64,000 bases of DNA from Pyrinomonadaceae bacterium (GCA_019694395.1 JAIBCC010000002.1:412633-476632); one strand, 5' to 3'; counted from the stretch's first letter, positions 35,091 to 44,796 are shown. The notes: generated by a model from the sequence alone, not told the origin. Program-made: numbers and translations.

Positions 35091-35453
35091 TTCAATTATT
35101 TAGGCTGTTTCTCATTAATTTTTGAAAAATAATTTTAAAATTCTGCAATCTGTTTTACAGAGCGCAATCCAACTTTTTGAATTTTGCAAAATAAATGAAT
35201 TTAAGTTTATTTAGTAACTAAAATCTTATGTTTTAAGGGTCATTTTTTTTAAGTATAGGTTAAGGATATATTGATTCGGTCACGTTATCAATGTAAACGT
35301 CCTTTGAACTTCAAAAAACCAAAATGACTTTTTTGTTTTTCTTAACAAAAATATCAGGTCTTTTTATTTTTAAATGTAATTTTTATAACAGACAAGTGAT
35401 TACCACTATCAATTTCCTTAAATTTAGAAATTTGTAAAGGAAATTAGCGGCTA
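35091..35453. other. Intergenic region upstream of the exporter genes
   Basis: 363 bp without a gene, AT-rich, between the exporter permease and the metallophosphoesterase, both on the minus strand. It should contain the exporter promoter, but I see no convincing -35/-10 pair. ATTTCCTT (35412-35419) and AAGGAAAT (35437-35444) form an inverted repeat with a nested AAATTT/AAATTT. No T-run follows on the minus strand, so it is not a classic terminator. Confidence 0.5.
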
Positions 35454-36326
35454 CTAATTTTGACTATTCAAGTTAATTACAGCAATCTCCGGCGGCACTC
35501 TGAATCTGACTGGTAAAATTGAAGTTCCGATCCCGGTGGTGACAAATAAATGACGACCGTTTTTGACAACATGTCCGGAGGCATATTCCTTGTTTCCCGG
35601 AATTTTTGGCGCACCGAAATAAGGGAAATTTACCTGTCCGCCGTGTGTGTGTCCCGCCAAAAGAATGGCTAAAGTATCGTGAGTTCGGTCAAAAGTATCA
35701 GGATTATGGGTAATTCCAATGATATTGTTTTTTTTAGGTAAATTGGCAAAAACTTCCTGCAAACCTTTATTATAATCCTTCCAAAAATCTTCGATCCCCA
35801 AAATGGTTACAGTTTTATTTTTAACTTCAAAAGATTTGGTTTCATCAACCAAAACCGTAAAACCAACCGATTCCAAAGCAGTCCGGCATTTTTTTTCGTC
35901 ATACCACCAATCGTGATTTCCGATGACGGCAAAAACCCCGTATTTGGTTTTCAAACCCTTTAAATTTTCCGCAATGGTTTCAATTGGCATCGCCAGTTCC
36001 CTTTCTTTAATTGATTTTCCCTGTTCGTGAAGCTGTGAAACGAAATCTCCAAGTAACACCACAATATCAGGATTTTGGGTATTGATTTGTTCGGTGATAT
36101 TTCTAATGCGTTCTTCTGTAATTGTGTGCGAACCGCCGTGAATGTCTGAAACCGCAACAATCTTAAACCCGTTCAGTTCTTTATCCCAATTCGGAACTTC
36201 AAGCGAAACTTCCTTTATTACCAAACGATTGGGCTCAATAAAATAGGCGTAGCCAAGCAGCAACAGACCGATAAAAAAACCTGTCAAAAAAACAAAAAGA
36301 TTGTATTTTAAGAACTTTTTCAGCAT
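35454..36326 (-). CDS. Membrane-anchored metallophosphoesterase (YkuE-like), copy B
   Basis: 290 residues with an N-terminal membrane helix (about 9-29), then calcineurin-like motifs SDIHGG, GDF, GNHDWW, THNPD and GHTHGGQ. It is a diverged paralogue of the protein at 16253-17152, sharing the flanking EPNRLVI, TEERIRNI, MPIETIAENLKGLK and LPVRFRVPPEI segments. GNHDWW differs from copy A (GNHDNN). Its ATG directly abuts the UbiD stop codon (TAAATG), so the two are one operon. Substrate unknown; a membrane phospholipid or prenyl-phosphate is possible. Confidence 0.85.
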   Translation of the reverse strand: MLKKFLKYNLFVFLTGFFIGLLLLGYAYFIEPNRLVIKEVSLEVPNWDKELNGFKIVAVSDIHGGSHTITEERIRNITEQINTQNPDIVVLLGDFVSQLHEQGKSIKERELAMPIETIAENLKGLKTKYGVFAVIGNHDWWYDEKKCRTALESVGFTVLVDETKSFEVKNKTVTILGIEDFWKDYNKGLQEVFANLPKKNNIIGITHNPDTFDRTHDTLAILLAGHTHGGQVNFPYFGAPKIPGNKEYASGHVVKNGRHLFVTTGIGTSILPVRFRVPPEIAVINLNSQN

Positions 36327-38093
36327 TTAGCTTTCGCCGCCATTCGGGAAATATTCGCGCCACCTTTCGTCAACCAGTTTGACTATATCTGCGCGCGGTT
36401 CAACTTCTTTCGGATACCAGGGCTTCATTCTAGCATCAATTACAATCGGTGCGTGATAAGAAATGTGATTATTTTTGACGGATAAATCTTTCGCATAAAT
36501 GTCTGTCGAAGGGTTAAACCTCGTCCAAGTCGCCCACAAGAATTTATCGGCTGAATCGGCAAAAGAAATGTTATCGTGCAAAACAATGACTTGGAAATCG
36601 CTGAAATCGGGATGTTTGGAAACTCTTTCCGCTAAAGTTTTATCTTTTTCGTAACTTTCAGTTTCAATGACCAAACAACCGCCGCAAAAGACCTTTGCCG
36701 ATTTAACACCACTAGGTAATAAACCTGAAAATTCACGTGTTAATTCCCGAATCGGTTCCCCAACTCCCACTAAAAGTGCCTTTGACCCATGATTGATCTT
36801 GCCCGAAGCATAATCGAGTGTATCAAAAGAAGTGCGGTCAAAAATAAAGAAGTCGCTTTCCCAATTAACTCGCGCCAAAATATGTTCAAATAGCGTTTTG
36901 AAATCACGCAAATCCTGCGGTTTATCGGTCAGCATCAGAAATTTGGTTAATGAAAGCTGTCCCTCACCCAAAATTCTGAACCCTGCTCCAAGAGCCTCCC
37001 GCGAGTAACGTTCCTTGACAACTGCCGCCGCCAAAGAATGAAAACCTGTCTCGCCATAACTCCACAAATCTTTAACTGCCGGCATCACTAATGGAAACAA
37101 TGGGGACAAAAGTTCCTGCAGATAATCGCCGATAAAAAAATCTTCCTGACGTGGTTTGCCCACTACGGTTGCCGGATAAATCGCGTCTTTTCTGTGAAAT
37201 ACGGCATTCGCCTCAAAAACCGGATAATCGTGAATGAGCGAATAATAACCGTAATGATCTCCAAATGGTCCTTCGGGTTTACGAATATGTGGCGCAACTT
37301 TTCCGCAAATTGCAAACTCAGCTTCGGCAATTAAGCGATGTCCATTTTCAATCGGATTTTTTGCAGTCCGAATTTTTTCTCCCGCTAAAAGCGAAGCCAA
37401 CATTAATTCCGGAACATCTTCAGGTAAAGGCGCAATTGCCGACAAAATCATGGCTGGCGCGCCGCCTAAAAAAATCGTGACCGGCAAAGATTGATTCAAC
37501 TTTTCGGCTTCAAAATAATGAAACCCGCCGCCTTTGTGAATCTGCCAATGAATTCCGGTTTTGGTCTGGTCATAACGTTGTATGCGATACATCCCAAGAT
37601 TATGTTTCCCGGAAGTCGGGCTTTCGGTATAAACCAAAGGCAAAGTGATAAAATGCCCTCCGTCTTCGTGCCAAAGTTGCAAAAGGGGAAGTTTTTCGAG
37701 GTTGACGGATGATTGACTCGCTTCTAAAACAGGCGCGGTTTTTACTTGCTTCGTGCCTAATTTCAGGGCATCAAAAGCCATTTGGCGATAACCCCAAAGC
37801 TTGCCGAACTTTGGCGGAAGCAAATCCTCCACCATTTCGACGGCGGTTTTAACAAATTCCTGCGGGCGTTTGGTAAAAGCCAACTCGATCCGTTTAATCG
37901 TGCCAAAAAGGTTGGTTACAACGGGAAAGCTTGAGCCTTTGACGTTTTTAAAAAGTAACGCCTTACCCTGATTTTCGATAACCCGCCGATGAATTTCGGC
38001 AATTTCCAAATACGGATCAACTTCTGCCTCAATCTCAATCAGGTCATTTTCCCGCCGAAGTTGTTCCAAAAACGAACGAAGATTACTGTGCAT
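36327..38093 (-). CDS. UbiD family decarboxylase
   Basis: 588 residues from ATG 38093 (MHSNLRSFLEQLRRENDLIEI); a TTG at 38144 adds a non-conserved tail. Recognised by the N-terminal fold, NLGMYRIQRYDQTKTGIHWQIHKGG, ILGEGQLSLTKFLMLTD and the acidic GPFGDHYGYYS region. UbiD enzymes use prenylated FMN for reversible (de)carboxylation of aromatic or alpha,beta-unsaturated acids. At ~590 residues it is longer than E. coli UbiD (~500) and closer to menaquinone-type or uncharacterised homologues. A quinone pathway role is likely, but aromatic substrates connected with the nearby CoA ligase are possible. Confidence 0.85.
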   Translation of the reverse strand: MHSNLRSFLEQLRRENDLIEIEAEVDPYLEIAEIHRRVIENQGKALLFKNVKGSSFPVVTNLFGTIKRIELAFTKRPQEFVKTAVEMVEDLLPPKFGKLWGYRQMAFDALKLGTKQVKTAPVLEASQSSVNLEKLPLLQLWHEDGGHFITLPLVYTESPTSGKHNLGMYRIQRYDQTKTGIHWQIHKGGGFHYFEAEKLNQSLPVTIFLGGAPAMILSAIAPLPEDVPELMLASLLAGEKIRTAKNPIENGHRLIAEAEFAICGKVAPHIRKPEGPFGDHYGYYSLIHDYPVFEANAVFHRKDAIYPATVVGKPRQEDFFIGDYLQELLSPLFPLVMPAVKDLWSYGETGFHSLAAAVVKERYSREALGAGFRILGEGQLSLTKFLMLTDKPQDLRDFKTLFEHILARVNWESDFFIFDRTSFDTLDYASGKINHGSKALLVGVGEPIRELTREFSGLLPSGVKSAKVFCGGCLVIETESYEKDKTLAERVSKHPDFSDFQVIVLHDNISFADSADKFLWATWTRFNPSTDIYAKDLSVKNNHISYHAPIVIDARMKPWYPKEVEPRADIVKLVDERWREYFPNGGES

Positions 38094-38178
38094 AGTTTCA
38101 AAATTTAATTGAAACAAAGAGTTAGTTTGAGTGCAAGGAAACAAATTATTCTTTTAGTATTTTGTCTGTTACCCTGTT

Positions 38179-40050
38179 TTAGAATTTCCAAAAATTGTCG
38201 TTATAATTAGATTCGATAAAGATTAATTGTTTGATGGTTAATGTTAAGGGTTCATCACTTAATTTTAGTGAAAGTGTCGCTAATTGCTGGTTTTTACTCC
38301 AAACTTTAGGGGTAAAATGTAATACCTCCTTTTTTCCGTTCTTATATTCTGTGATTACCTCAATAGGAATGGCAAATCCACCAATATTTTTAACCTTCAT
38401 TGAATAATCGTTGCCATTAGCCGAAACATTCTCAATGGCTAAATCTATGTAATTATTCGTATAAAACCAATTGTAAAAAAACCAATTCAGGTCTTTCCCT
38501 GAAACATCATTAAAAGTATTAAACATATCCCAAGGAAGCGGATGCTTCCCATTCCAGCGATTCATAAATTCAAATAAACATTTTTTGAATAATTCGTCCC
38601 CTAAATAATCTTTTAATGCCAAATAAGCCACCGCCGCCTTGCCATATTGATTATTGCCCAAAGCATCCCCGCGCATTGTATCACCCGGTGTAATTAGAGG
38701 AATATCAGAAGAAATTTTCGGATTCATTACCCATCCACTTACTCTTCTTTTTGTCCAATTTAAATTCGCCTGTGTCTCACCAATGACTTGTCTGGTAATC
38801 AAATTTTCAAAAGCAGTTGTCCAGCCTTCATCCATAATTCCATAACGCTGTTCATTAATTCCCATATAAAATGGAAACCAACTATGCAAAATTTCGTGAT
38901 TGACCAACCTTTGAGTTTCGGCACTATCCTTGTTTGAGGTGATGTTAATCATCATTGGATATTCCATATTTCCAAAACCCCGAAAAATCGTATTTTTGTT
39001 AAATGGATATGCGACCCCGGGAAGATTAGCAGATGACCATTCAACGGTAAATTTGCCATAATCAACAGCCTGTTTAAAATCAACTGCTTCAATATTAAAA
39101 GCTGATTGAATACTAACCCGACGTTTAGTTTTCCGGTCAACAATTACGCTTCCACCATCCCAAATGTAGTGATCACTGACTGCAAATGAAACATCGGAAA
39201 TGTTGTCTGCTTTCCATTTCCAAGTCAAAAGATCATTCTGAACCGTGACTTTGCCCGATTTTAATTCATCTAACGAAGCTATATTCACAACTTTATCGCT
39301 AGTCAGAGATTCTTTAAATCGAGCAGCAATCTCCGGCTGCAAAACTTCATCAATATTTTGTAAATCTCCTGTTGCCCAGACAACGAAATCTTTTGGAGCA
39401 GTGATTTCCAGATTATAATTATTAAAATCGTTATAAAATTCGGTTCGGTCATTAAAATTATTTGTATCCCAACCATCAATATCGTCATAAACCGAAACTC
39501 TTGGATAAAAATATGCTACGAAAAAAGTATTCGGCTCAATCATTCCTTCTCTACTGCTTTCTTTTGATAAAGAGTAATGCCATTTAAAAGAAAGTTTGAC
39601 CTTTTGGTTTGGTTTAAGCGGTTGTGATAACTCTAAAAAGTTATAAGTGTAATCGGTATTCTCCCACTTAGCTATTTTGTCAGTCTCTTTAATCTCATCA
39701 ATAATTATCCCCGAAGAAAGATAATCATTACTAACAACTCCGCCGTCACGCTCTGCACCCGGTTTGTGAACGTTCATTGTCAACCGAAAACAAATATAAC
39801 GCAGCTCATTTGGACTGTTATTTGTGTATAGAATATCTTCAGTGCCGGAAACCAGATTTGTTTGGGGTTCAATTTTTACTCTGATATCGTAATCTGCACT
39901 ATTTTGCCAATATTTTTTCCCGGGCTTTCCATCCATCGAACGGGTTTCATTTTGGTATGCTTCTTTTACATTGCGCGGTATGTATAAATCTTGTGCAATA
40001 AGGTTTATGCCAAAAATTAAGGATAATACCCCTAATAATAATTTATTCAT
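38179..40050 (-). CDS. Secreted M1 family metallopeptidase
   Basis: 623 residues. Signal peptide 1-20 (MNKLLLGVLSLIFGINLIAQ). M1 beta-domain about 50-290, catalytic HEILH at 385-389 with the third zinc ligand E408 in DEGW, and a small C-terminal beta domain (about 560-623). The usual GAMEN exopeptidase loop corresponds to GFGNMEYP (358-365), an accepted variant. It probably trims extracellular or periplasmic peptides. Monocistronic, with a 347-bp divergent intergenic region upstream. Confidence 0.88.
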   Translation of the reverse strand: MNKLLLGVLSLIFGINLIAQDLYIPRNVKEAYQNETRSMDGKPGKKYWQNSADYDIRVKIEPQTNLVSGTEDILYTNNSPNELRYICFRLTMNVHKPGAERDGGVVSNDYLSSGIIIDEIKETDKIAKWENTDYTYNFLELSQPLKPNQKVKLSFKWHYSLSKESSREGMIEPNTFFVAYFYPRVSVYDDIDGWDTNNFNDRTEFYNDFNNYNLEITAPKDFVVWATGDLQNIDEVLQPEIAARFKESLTSDKVVNIASLDELKSGKVTVQNDLLTWKWKADNISDVSFAVSDHYIWDGGSVIVDRKTKRRVSIQSAFNIEAVDFKQAVDYGKFTVEWSSANLPGVAYPFNKNTIFRGFGNMEYPMMINITSNKDSAETQRLVNHEILHSWFPFYMGINEQRYGIMDEGWTTAFENLITRQVIGETQANLNWTKRRVSGWVMNPKISSDIPLITPGDTMRGDALGNNQYGKAAVAYLALKDYLGDELFKKCLFEFMNRWNGKHPLPWDMFNTFNDVSGKDLNWFFYNWFYTNNYIDLAIENVSANGNDYSMKVKNIGGFAIPIEVITEYKNGKKEVLHFTPKVWSKNQQLATLSLKLSDEPLTLTIKQLIFIESNYNDNFWKF

Positions 40051-40397
40051 TTATAAATCCCTCACTAAAAATTAATTTTAAGTTTATAAGAATAAGTCAG
40101 AAAACCCAATTTACAGCTTAGTTTAACCCGAACCTCGATTTGGCTAAAGTTGTTTCGATGGTTAGAAATAATTTCGTTTTCTTTAGTGGTTGCTTATAAA
40201 CTTTGCGACGTTTTGTTATGAAATATTTCCTTTTTTTTTAGTGAAGAAATTAATAGAAAAATTATTTTGAGAATAATGATGTAATATTTTTACGGTTTTA
40301 ACCATAACTGATTAAAAGAGAGGTTAAACCAGAAAAGAATACAACTATTATAAATTCATTTTTAACCCAATAAAATTCAACCAAATAGGAGAAAAAT
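40051..40397. other. Divergent intergenic region, contains two short palindromes
   Basis: 347 bp without a gene. Palindromes GGTTTTAACC (40294-40303) and GGTTAAACC (40322-40330) lie 28 bp apart, upstream of the + strand gene at 40398. A TTATAA/TATTAT stretch follows at 40346-40353. They could be an operator pair or chance AT-rich palindromes. Confidence 0.35.
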
Positions 40398-40793
40398 ATG
40401 CCAACAAATGTTGCTGTTGCAAATCTTAACGAAGTTTGCACTGAATTTCGGATCAAAGTGATGATTTACAGTCCTGAATCCGGCTATAAATTTGATGTTA
40501 CGGTGCAAAGAAAATGCTTTCCAACCAAATGGATTGTGATCTTTAATCTTTATAAAAAAATAGGAACTGAATTTGTTCAATTGGTCGGAGTAGAGTTTGA
40601 AACGGAGACAAAAGAGCAGCAAAAATCTGCTGAAAAGATGAGTCAGGAAGGGGTTAATATACTTCAAAGTCAGGCTTTCAGAAAAAAAGTTTATCCGGCA
40701 GTCAAGGTTTTGGAAGACGGTGACCCGCCAACCGAAAGCGAAACGAAAAAAATTCATACGGAAATGTCAAAAGCCGTTTTGCTGAATGTTTAG
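40398..40793 (+). CDS. Hypothetical cytosolic protein
   Basis: 131 residues, no signal peptide or membrane helix. An N-terminal beta-like half (IKVMIYSPESGYKFDVTVQRK...WIVIFNLYKK) is followed by a charged, probably helical, C-terminal half rich in Glu and Lys. AGGAGAAA at 40387-40394 is a clear ribosome binding site. It is 33 bp ahead of the predicted outer-membrane barrel on the same strand, so the pair may be one unit. No family recognised. Confidence 0.55.
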   Translation: MPTNVAVANLNEVCTEFRIKVMIYSPESGYKFDVTVQRKCFPTKWIVIFNLYKKIGTEFVQLVGVEFETETKEQQKSAEKMSQEGVNILQSQAFRKKVYPAVKVLEDGDPPTESETKKIHTEMSKAVLLNV

Positions 40794-40826
40794 TCTAACA
40801 AAAACAATTAAAAACATTTTACTTTC

Positions 40827-42695
40827 ATGAAATTTCCCAAACCAATCTCAATCAATTTTTCCATTTTGTTTTTCCTTTTTTTTGGATTCAGCACACCTCT
40901 CTTTGGGAAATTTCAAGCTCAACCGCCTCAAACCACCCCCATTTGTCCTTTTGACCATCGGCTCGTTCCAGACGGATTAAAAATTCGGGCAGTTAAAGTC
41001 TCAGGACGCAGAGGTAATAATTCGATTGAAGAAAAATTAACCGTGAGATTCCGCGGACAAGCTTACGCAAGGGAACTACTTTACCAGGCTCAAAATGAAG
41101 TCGAAGGTGCTTTAAGCGAGGAAGTCAATCAAACTTTTGAAAAACAAATGAGGATCATTGGCGGAGCCGCACCAGCGGTAATTTTCACTAAACCTTGCGT
41201 TGAAATTGACAATACCGCCAAAACCATAGATTTCATCATCAATGTTTTCTTTTTAGGGGTTAATCTTAAAGAATTAGCCAAAAATATTCTTCCCGTGCCA
41301 AGGTCTGTAAAACCTTCGTTTTACAATAAAATGTCCCCCGTCTTACGCACTTTTAACCCACAATTTAATCTTAGTTTCGACCGTAAAACCGGAGTTGAGG
41401 GTTCGTTTGATATTTCAACCAATCTCCTGCAATTATCCGATTTATGGCAAGCAAAAGAACTTTCGGATTCAAAATACCGTCTGGAAGTTAACTTTTCAGG
41501 TCGAAAATCCTTTTCCGAACGATTTTTTCAGACTAATTCGGATTTAACTTTCTCAAAGATTCAGCCGGATAAATTAGTGGAAAAACTGGATTTCGGTCTA
41601 AGTTTTATCGCCAATGACCAGCCCTTAAATGAAATGCGTCATTTCGATATTGGTCTGGAGGGCGGCGGAAAAATCAAATTACGTCCCCGTTTAGGTGCAC
41701 TCAACACTCTTTATTTTGAAGGAAAATATAGCAATTCCACTCACAAAGTTTTTGACAAATCAGGTCAAAACATTTTAGCGAACAAAGAAAATAAATTTAA
41801 GTTTCGCTCAGTAATAGACGGGATTTTATGGCAGGGTTTCAGCCGGTTTGGTTTTTGGGCTGAATCCGCCAAAATCTCTAATAGCTCCGACAATTACCAA
41901 AGATTAGCCGCCATTTTTGCTTATCAAAAAGAATTTGGAAAAGGAACTCAAACCTTTGGACTTGAAGCGGTGGTTGGCGGCGGTAAAACGTGGGGGAAAG
42001 TTCCGCAATATTCACTTTTTTTTGGCGGAAATAATTCGACCAATTTTCTTTATGAATCGCCCGATTCTCTGACTATGGCTGAGTTTCCGGTTGGACCGCT
42101 TTTGAGAAGTTACGGAAAAACAAAAGCCAATACTCCAACTTACTCTGGTGCAAATTCTTATTGGCATACAAATTTGAATCTGACAATTCCGATCCGGTTT
42201 TGGTCAAAACGATTAATACCTGATGAAACAATAACTTATAGTGACGGAAGCACAAAAAAATTGAATGAGGTTTTAGAGACTTTCACAATTAATTCGGCAA
42301 TTGGCGGAATCGGCGGAGATCTATTGGATTCGATTGTTCAGGATTTAATGAAAAAAAATCCGAATTTGACTGAGGATGAAGCAGAAAGACAAGCCGTTCC
42401 GTTAGTTCAAAAGCAAGCCGAAAAAATTGTCAATAAAGAAATCGCCCCAACTATCAAATTTATTTCCCGCCAAGCCAATCTTTTCGCGGTCAAACCGTTA
42501 ATTATGTTGGATGCGGCTAAAATTTACGATAACTTTCAGCCAAATGGATTTTATCGCTTTGGAGCCGGAGGCGGTTTCAAACTCATAACTGTTACCGCCG
42601 GAGCAGAATTTGGATATTTGTGGAGTTTGCCAAGAAAAATAAACGAGCCAAAGGGCAATTTTGTTTTTAGAATGACTTTTCAAAATTTGTTTTAA
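40827..42695 (+). CDS. Predicted outer-membrane beta-barrel protein
   Basis: 622 residues with a signal peptide (hydrophobic 11-24, cleavage near KFQAQ). After a ~100-residue soluble region, alternating polar/hydrophobic strands dominate, e.g. RLEVNFSGRKSFSERFF, GGKIKLRPRLGALNTLYFEGKYSNS and FGLEAVVGGGK. The protein ends in phenylalanine (MTFQNLF), the usual outer-membrane insertion signal. The soluble part (about 50-150) could be a POTRA-like domain as in BamA/ShlB relatives, but I cannot confirm it. Function unknown; export or receptor roles are possible. Confidence 0.6.
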   Translation: MKFPKPISINFSILFFLFFGFSTPLFGKFQAQPPQTTPICPFDHRLVPDGLKIRAVKVSGRRGNNSIEEKLTVRFRGQAYARELLYQAQNEVEGALSEEVNQTFEKQMRIIGGAAPAVIFTKPCVEIDNTAKTIDFIINVFFLGVNLKELAKNILPVPRSVKPSFYNKMSPVLRTFNPQFNLSFDRKTGVEGSFDISTNLLQLSDLWQAKELSDSKYRLEVNFSGRKSFSERFFQTNSDLTFSKIQPDKLVEKLDFGLSFIANDQPLNEMRHFDIGLEGGGKIKLRPRLGALNTLYFEGKYSNSTHKVFDKSGQNILANKENKFKFRSVIDGILWQGFSRFGFWAESAKISNSSDNYQRLAAIFAYQKEFGKGTQTFGLEAVVGGGKTWGKVPQYSLFFGGNNSTNFLYESPDSLTMAEFPVGPLLRSYGKTKANTPTYSGANSYWHTNLNLTIPIRFWSKRLIPDETITYSDGSTKKLNEVLETFTINSAIGGIGGDLLDSIVQDLMKKNPNLTEDEAERQAVPLVQKQAEKIVNKEIAPTIKFISRQANLFAVKPLIMLDAAKIYDNFQPNGFYRFGAGGGFKLITVTAGAEFGYLWSLPRKINEPKGNFVFRMTFQNLF

Positions 42696-42717
42696 AAAAA
42701 ATAAGGAGAAAAAATTT

Positions 42718-43161
42718 ATGCCCCAACTTTTATTTGGAGGGCTTTTAGCCTTGATTTTGCTAGGGTTTTACGTCTGGTCGGTTATGGATGCAATTACAAT
42801 TGCCCGTTGCCACTCAAATTGCCCGGAACTTTCACAGAATATGACATTTCTCTTAAATTCTATTGGTGGGTTAATTTCAGCAGTAGTTTTGGGAGTTTTA
42901 GGTGCAACCAAACCTGGAAAATTTCCATTTCCTACTTTGGTTGAAAAAACATTGACCGGTTGGGTTCAGACCCTAGGTAAAATTATGCCCTCTGTTTTTA
43001 TTTTTGTTTGGATAATTTGCGGCGTTTTGACCGTGATTTTCGGATTTATTTTATACGAAAATGTTCCTGCACTGGGTGCCTCTGCCAAGGTTTGGTTGGG
43101 TTCGGCAATCGGCGCGGTTTATGCTTATTTCGGAATTCAACCAGATAATGGAAATGGTTAA
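42718..43161 (+). CDS. Hypothetical membrane protein with four helices
   Basis: 147 residues; predicted helices at about 4-24, 46-66, 91-113 and 122-140. A CHSNC pair (20-29 region) near the first helix is notable. Preceded by AAGGAG, 22 bp after the outer-membrane barrel gene, so it is probably co-transcribed. A small hairpin (AACTTG/CAAGTT, 43161-43178) follows the stop without a T-run. Family not recognised. Confidence 0.6.
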   Translation: MPQLLFGGLLALILLGFYVWSVMDAITIARCHSNCPELSQNMTFLLNSIGGLISAVVLGVLGATKPGKFPFPTLVEKTLTGWVQTLGKIMPSVFIFVWIICGVLTVIFGFILYENVPALGASAKVWLGSAIGAVYAYFGIQPDNGNG

Positions 43162-43221
43162 ACTTGTCTTCTCAAGTTCGTTAAAACTATAATCATTAAA
43201 ACCGTCTTTAAGGAAAATCCA

Positions 43222-44796
43222 ATGAAAAAAATTATAGTTTTAGCAATCTGCTTTGCTTTTCTTTTTACTTTCTCGTTTGCTCAATCAACCAATCAATTTG
43301 ACCTTGTTATCAAAAACGCAAGAGTAGTTGACGGCACCGGAAACCCATGGTTCAAAGCCGATATTGGGATTCGAGCGGGAAAAATCGCCCAAATCGGTGT
43401 TATCCCTGATTCCCAAGGGAAAACCGTTATTGATGCCAAAAATCAAATTGTTGCACCCGGTTTTATTGATGTTCACGCCCATGTTGAAAATATTTTCAGT
43501 AATCCCGATGCTGAAAATTTTATCCGAATGGGCGTAACCTCATTGGTAACTGGAAATTGCGGCGGTTCAGTAACAGATGTGGCAAAGTTTCTAAATGGTT
43601 ATCAAAAGAATCCCCTGGCGGTAAATTTAGCAACTTTAATTGCACACGGTTCAGTTAGGCGCGACGTTTTAGGTTTGGAAAATAGAGAACCGACTCCCGA
43701 AGAACTCCAAAAAATGGAGGCGATTGTTGAGAAAGGAATGAAAGATGGTGCGGTAGGACTTTCGACTGGATTGATTTATGTTCCCGGAACCTACGCCAAA
43801 ACCGATGAGGTTGTGGCATTGGCACGAGTTGCCAAAAAATACAACGGAGTTTATGCAAGTCACATTCGGGACGAAGGAAACAAAGTTTTTGAAGCAATTT
43901 CCGAAGCGATAAACATCGGTGAACAAACCGGAATTCCCGTCGAAATTTCGCATTTCAAAATCGCCAGCCGAAAATATTGGGGCAAAAGTAACGATACACT
44001 TGGACTAGTCCGTGCTGCCCGCGAAAAAGGTTTACCTGTCACGGTTGATGAATATGCCTACACGGCTTCTTCAACTTCGCTTGATACGATTTTACCGAGT
44101 TGGGCATTAGCTGGCGGGCGAGAAGAAGGCAAAAAACGTTTAGCTGACGAACCAACCAAAAAGAAAATTATTGAAGAAATTAAAAAGAATCTGAAGGAAA
44201 GCAAATTCAAAGATTACAGCTACGCTTTTGTTGCCTCATATGCTGCCAATAAAGATTTTAATGGCAAAAACATCAAAGAAATTTCCAAAATGGTGCGGGG
44301 TAAAGATAATCTCGATAATCAATTAGAGCAAGTTTTTGAATTATATAAAGGCGGCGGAGCACAAATGGTTTATCACAAAATGGATGAGCCGGATGTGCAA
44401 AATATTATGCGCGAACCGTTTACGATGATAGCTTCAGACAGCGGAGTTCGTTCGGGAGAAGGAGTTCCGCATCCAAGAGGAACAGGCAACAATGTCCGCG
44501 TGCTTGGAAAATATGTGCGCGAACTAAAAATAATTACTCTCGAGGATGCAATCCGCAAAATGACAAGCCTTCCTGCACAAACTTTTAATTTGCGTGATCG
44601 TGGTTTGATCAAGGAAGGTTTTGCCGCCGATTTGGTAATTTTCGACGAAAAAACGGTTGCCGACAAAGCAACTTACGACAATCCTTTTCAATATCCGATT
44701 GGAATTTCTTATGTTTTGGTTAACGGCGGAATTGCTTTCAGCGATGGGCAGATGAGTAAAATCCGTTATGGGATGGCTTTGAGACTAAATCAGTAG
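43222..44796 (+). CDS. Secreted N-acyl-D-amino-acid deacylase (amidohydrolase)
   Basis: 524 residues with a signal peptide (MKKIIVLAICFAFLFTFSFAQ). Amidohydrolase fold: APGFIDVHAHVEN supplies the H-x-H metal pair, ASHIRDE and EISHFKIA further ligands, and ASDSGVRSGEG the catalytic Asp. The D-aminoacylase arrangement VVDGTGNPWF and ITLEDAIRKMTSLPA is typical. It hydrolyses N-acyl-D-amino acids in the periplasm, probably from peptidoglycan or diet-derived compounds. Monocistronic as far as visible. Confidence 0.9.
   Translation: MKKIIVLAICFAFLFTFSFAQSTNQFDLVIKNARVVDGTGNPWFKADIGIRAGKIAQIGVIPDSQGKTVIDAKNQIVAPGFIDVHAHVENIFSNPDAENFIRMGVTSLVTGNCGGSVTDVAKFLNGYQKNPLAVNLATLIAHGSVRRDVLGLENREPTPEELQKMEAIVEKGMKDGAVGLSTGLIYVPGTYAKTDEVVALARVAKKYNGVYASHIRDEGNKVFEAISEAINIGEQTGIPVEISHFKIASRKYWGKSNDTLGLVRAAREKGLPVTVDEYAYTASSTSLDTILPSWALAGGREEGKKRLADEPTKKKIIEEIKKNLKESKFKDYSYAFVASYAANKDFNGKNIKEISKMVRGKDNLDNQLEQVFELYKGGGAQMVYHKMDEPDVQNIMREPFTMIASDSGVRSGEGVPHPRGTGNNVRVLGKYVRELKIITLEDAIRKMTSLPAQTFNLRDRGLIKEGFAADLVIFDEKTVADKATYDNPFQYPIGISYVLVNGGIAFSDGQMSKIRYGMALRLNQ

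Noticed and set aside
38968..38976. Missing GAMEN motif as sign of an inactive M1 peptidase
   Set aside because: The zinc motif HEILH with E408 is intact, and GNME-type variants occur in active M1 enzymes.
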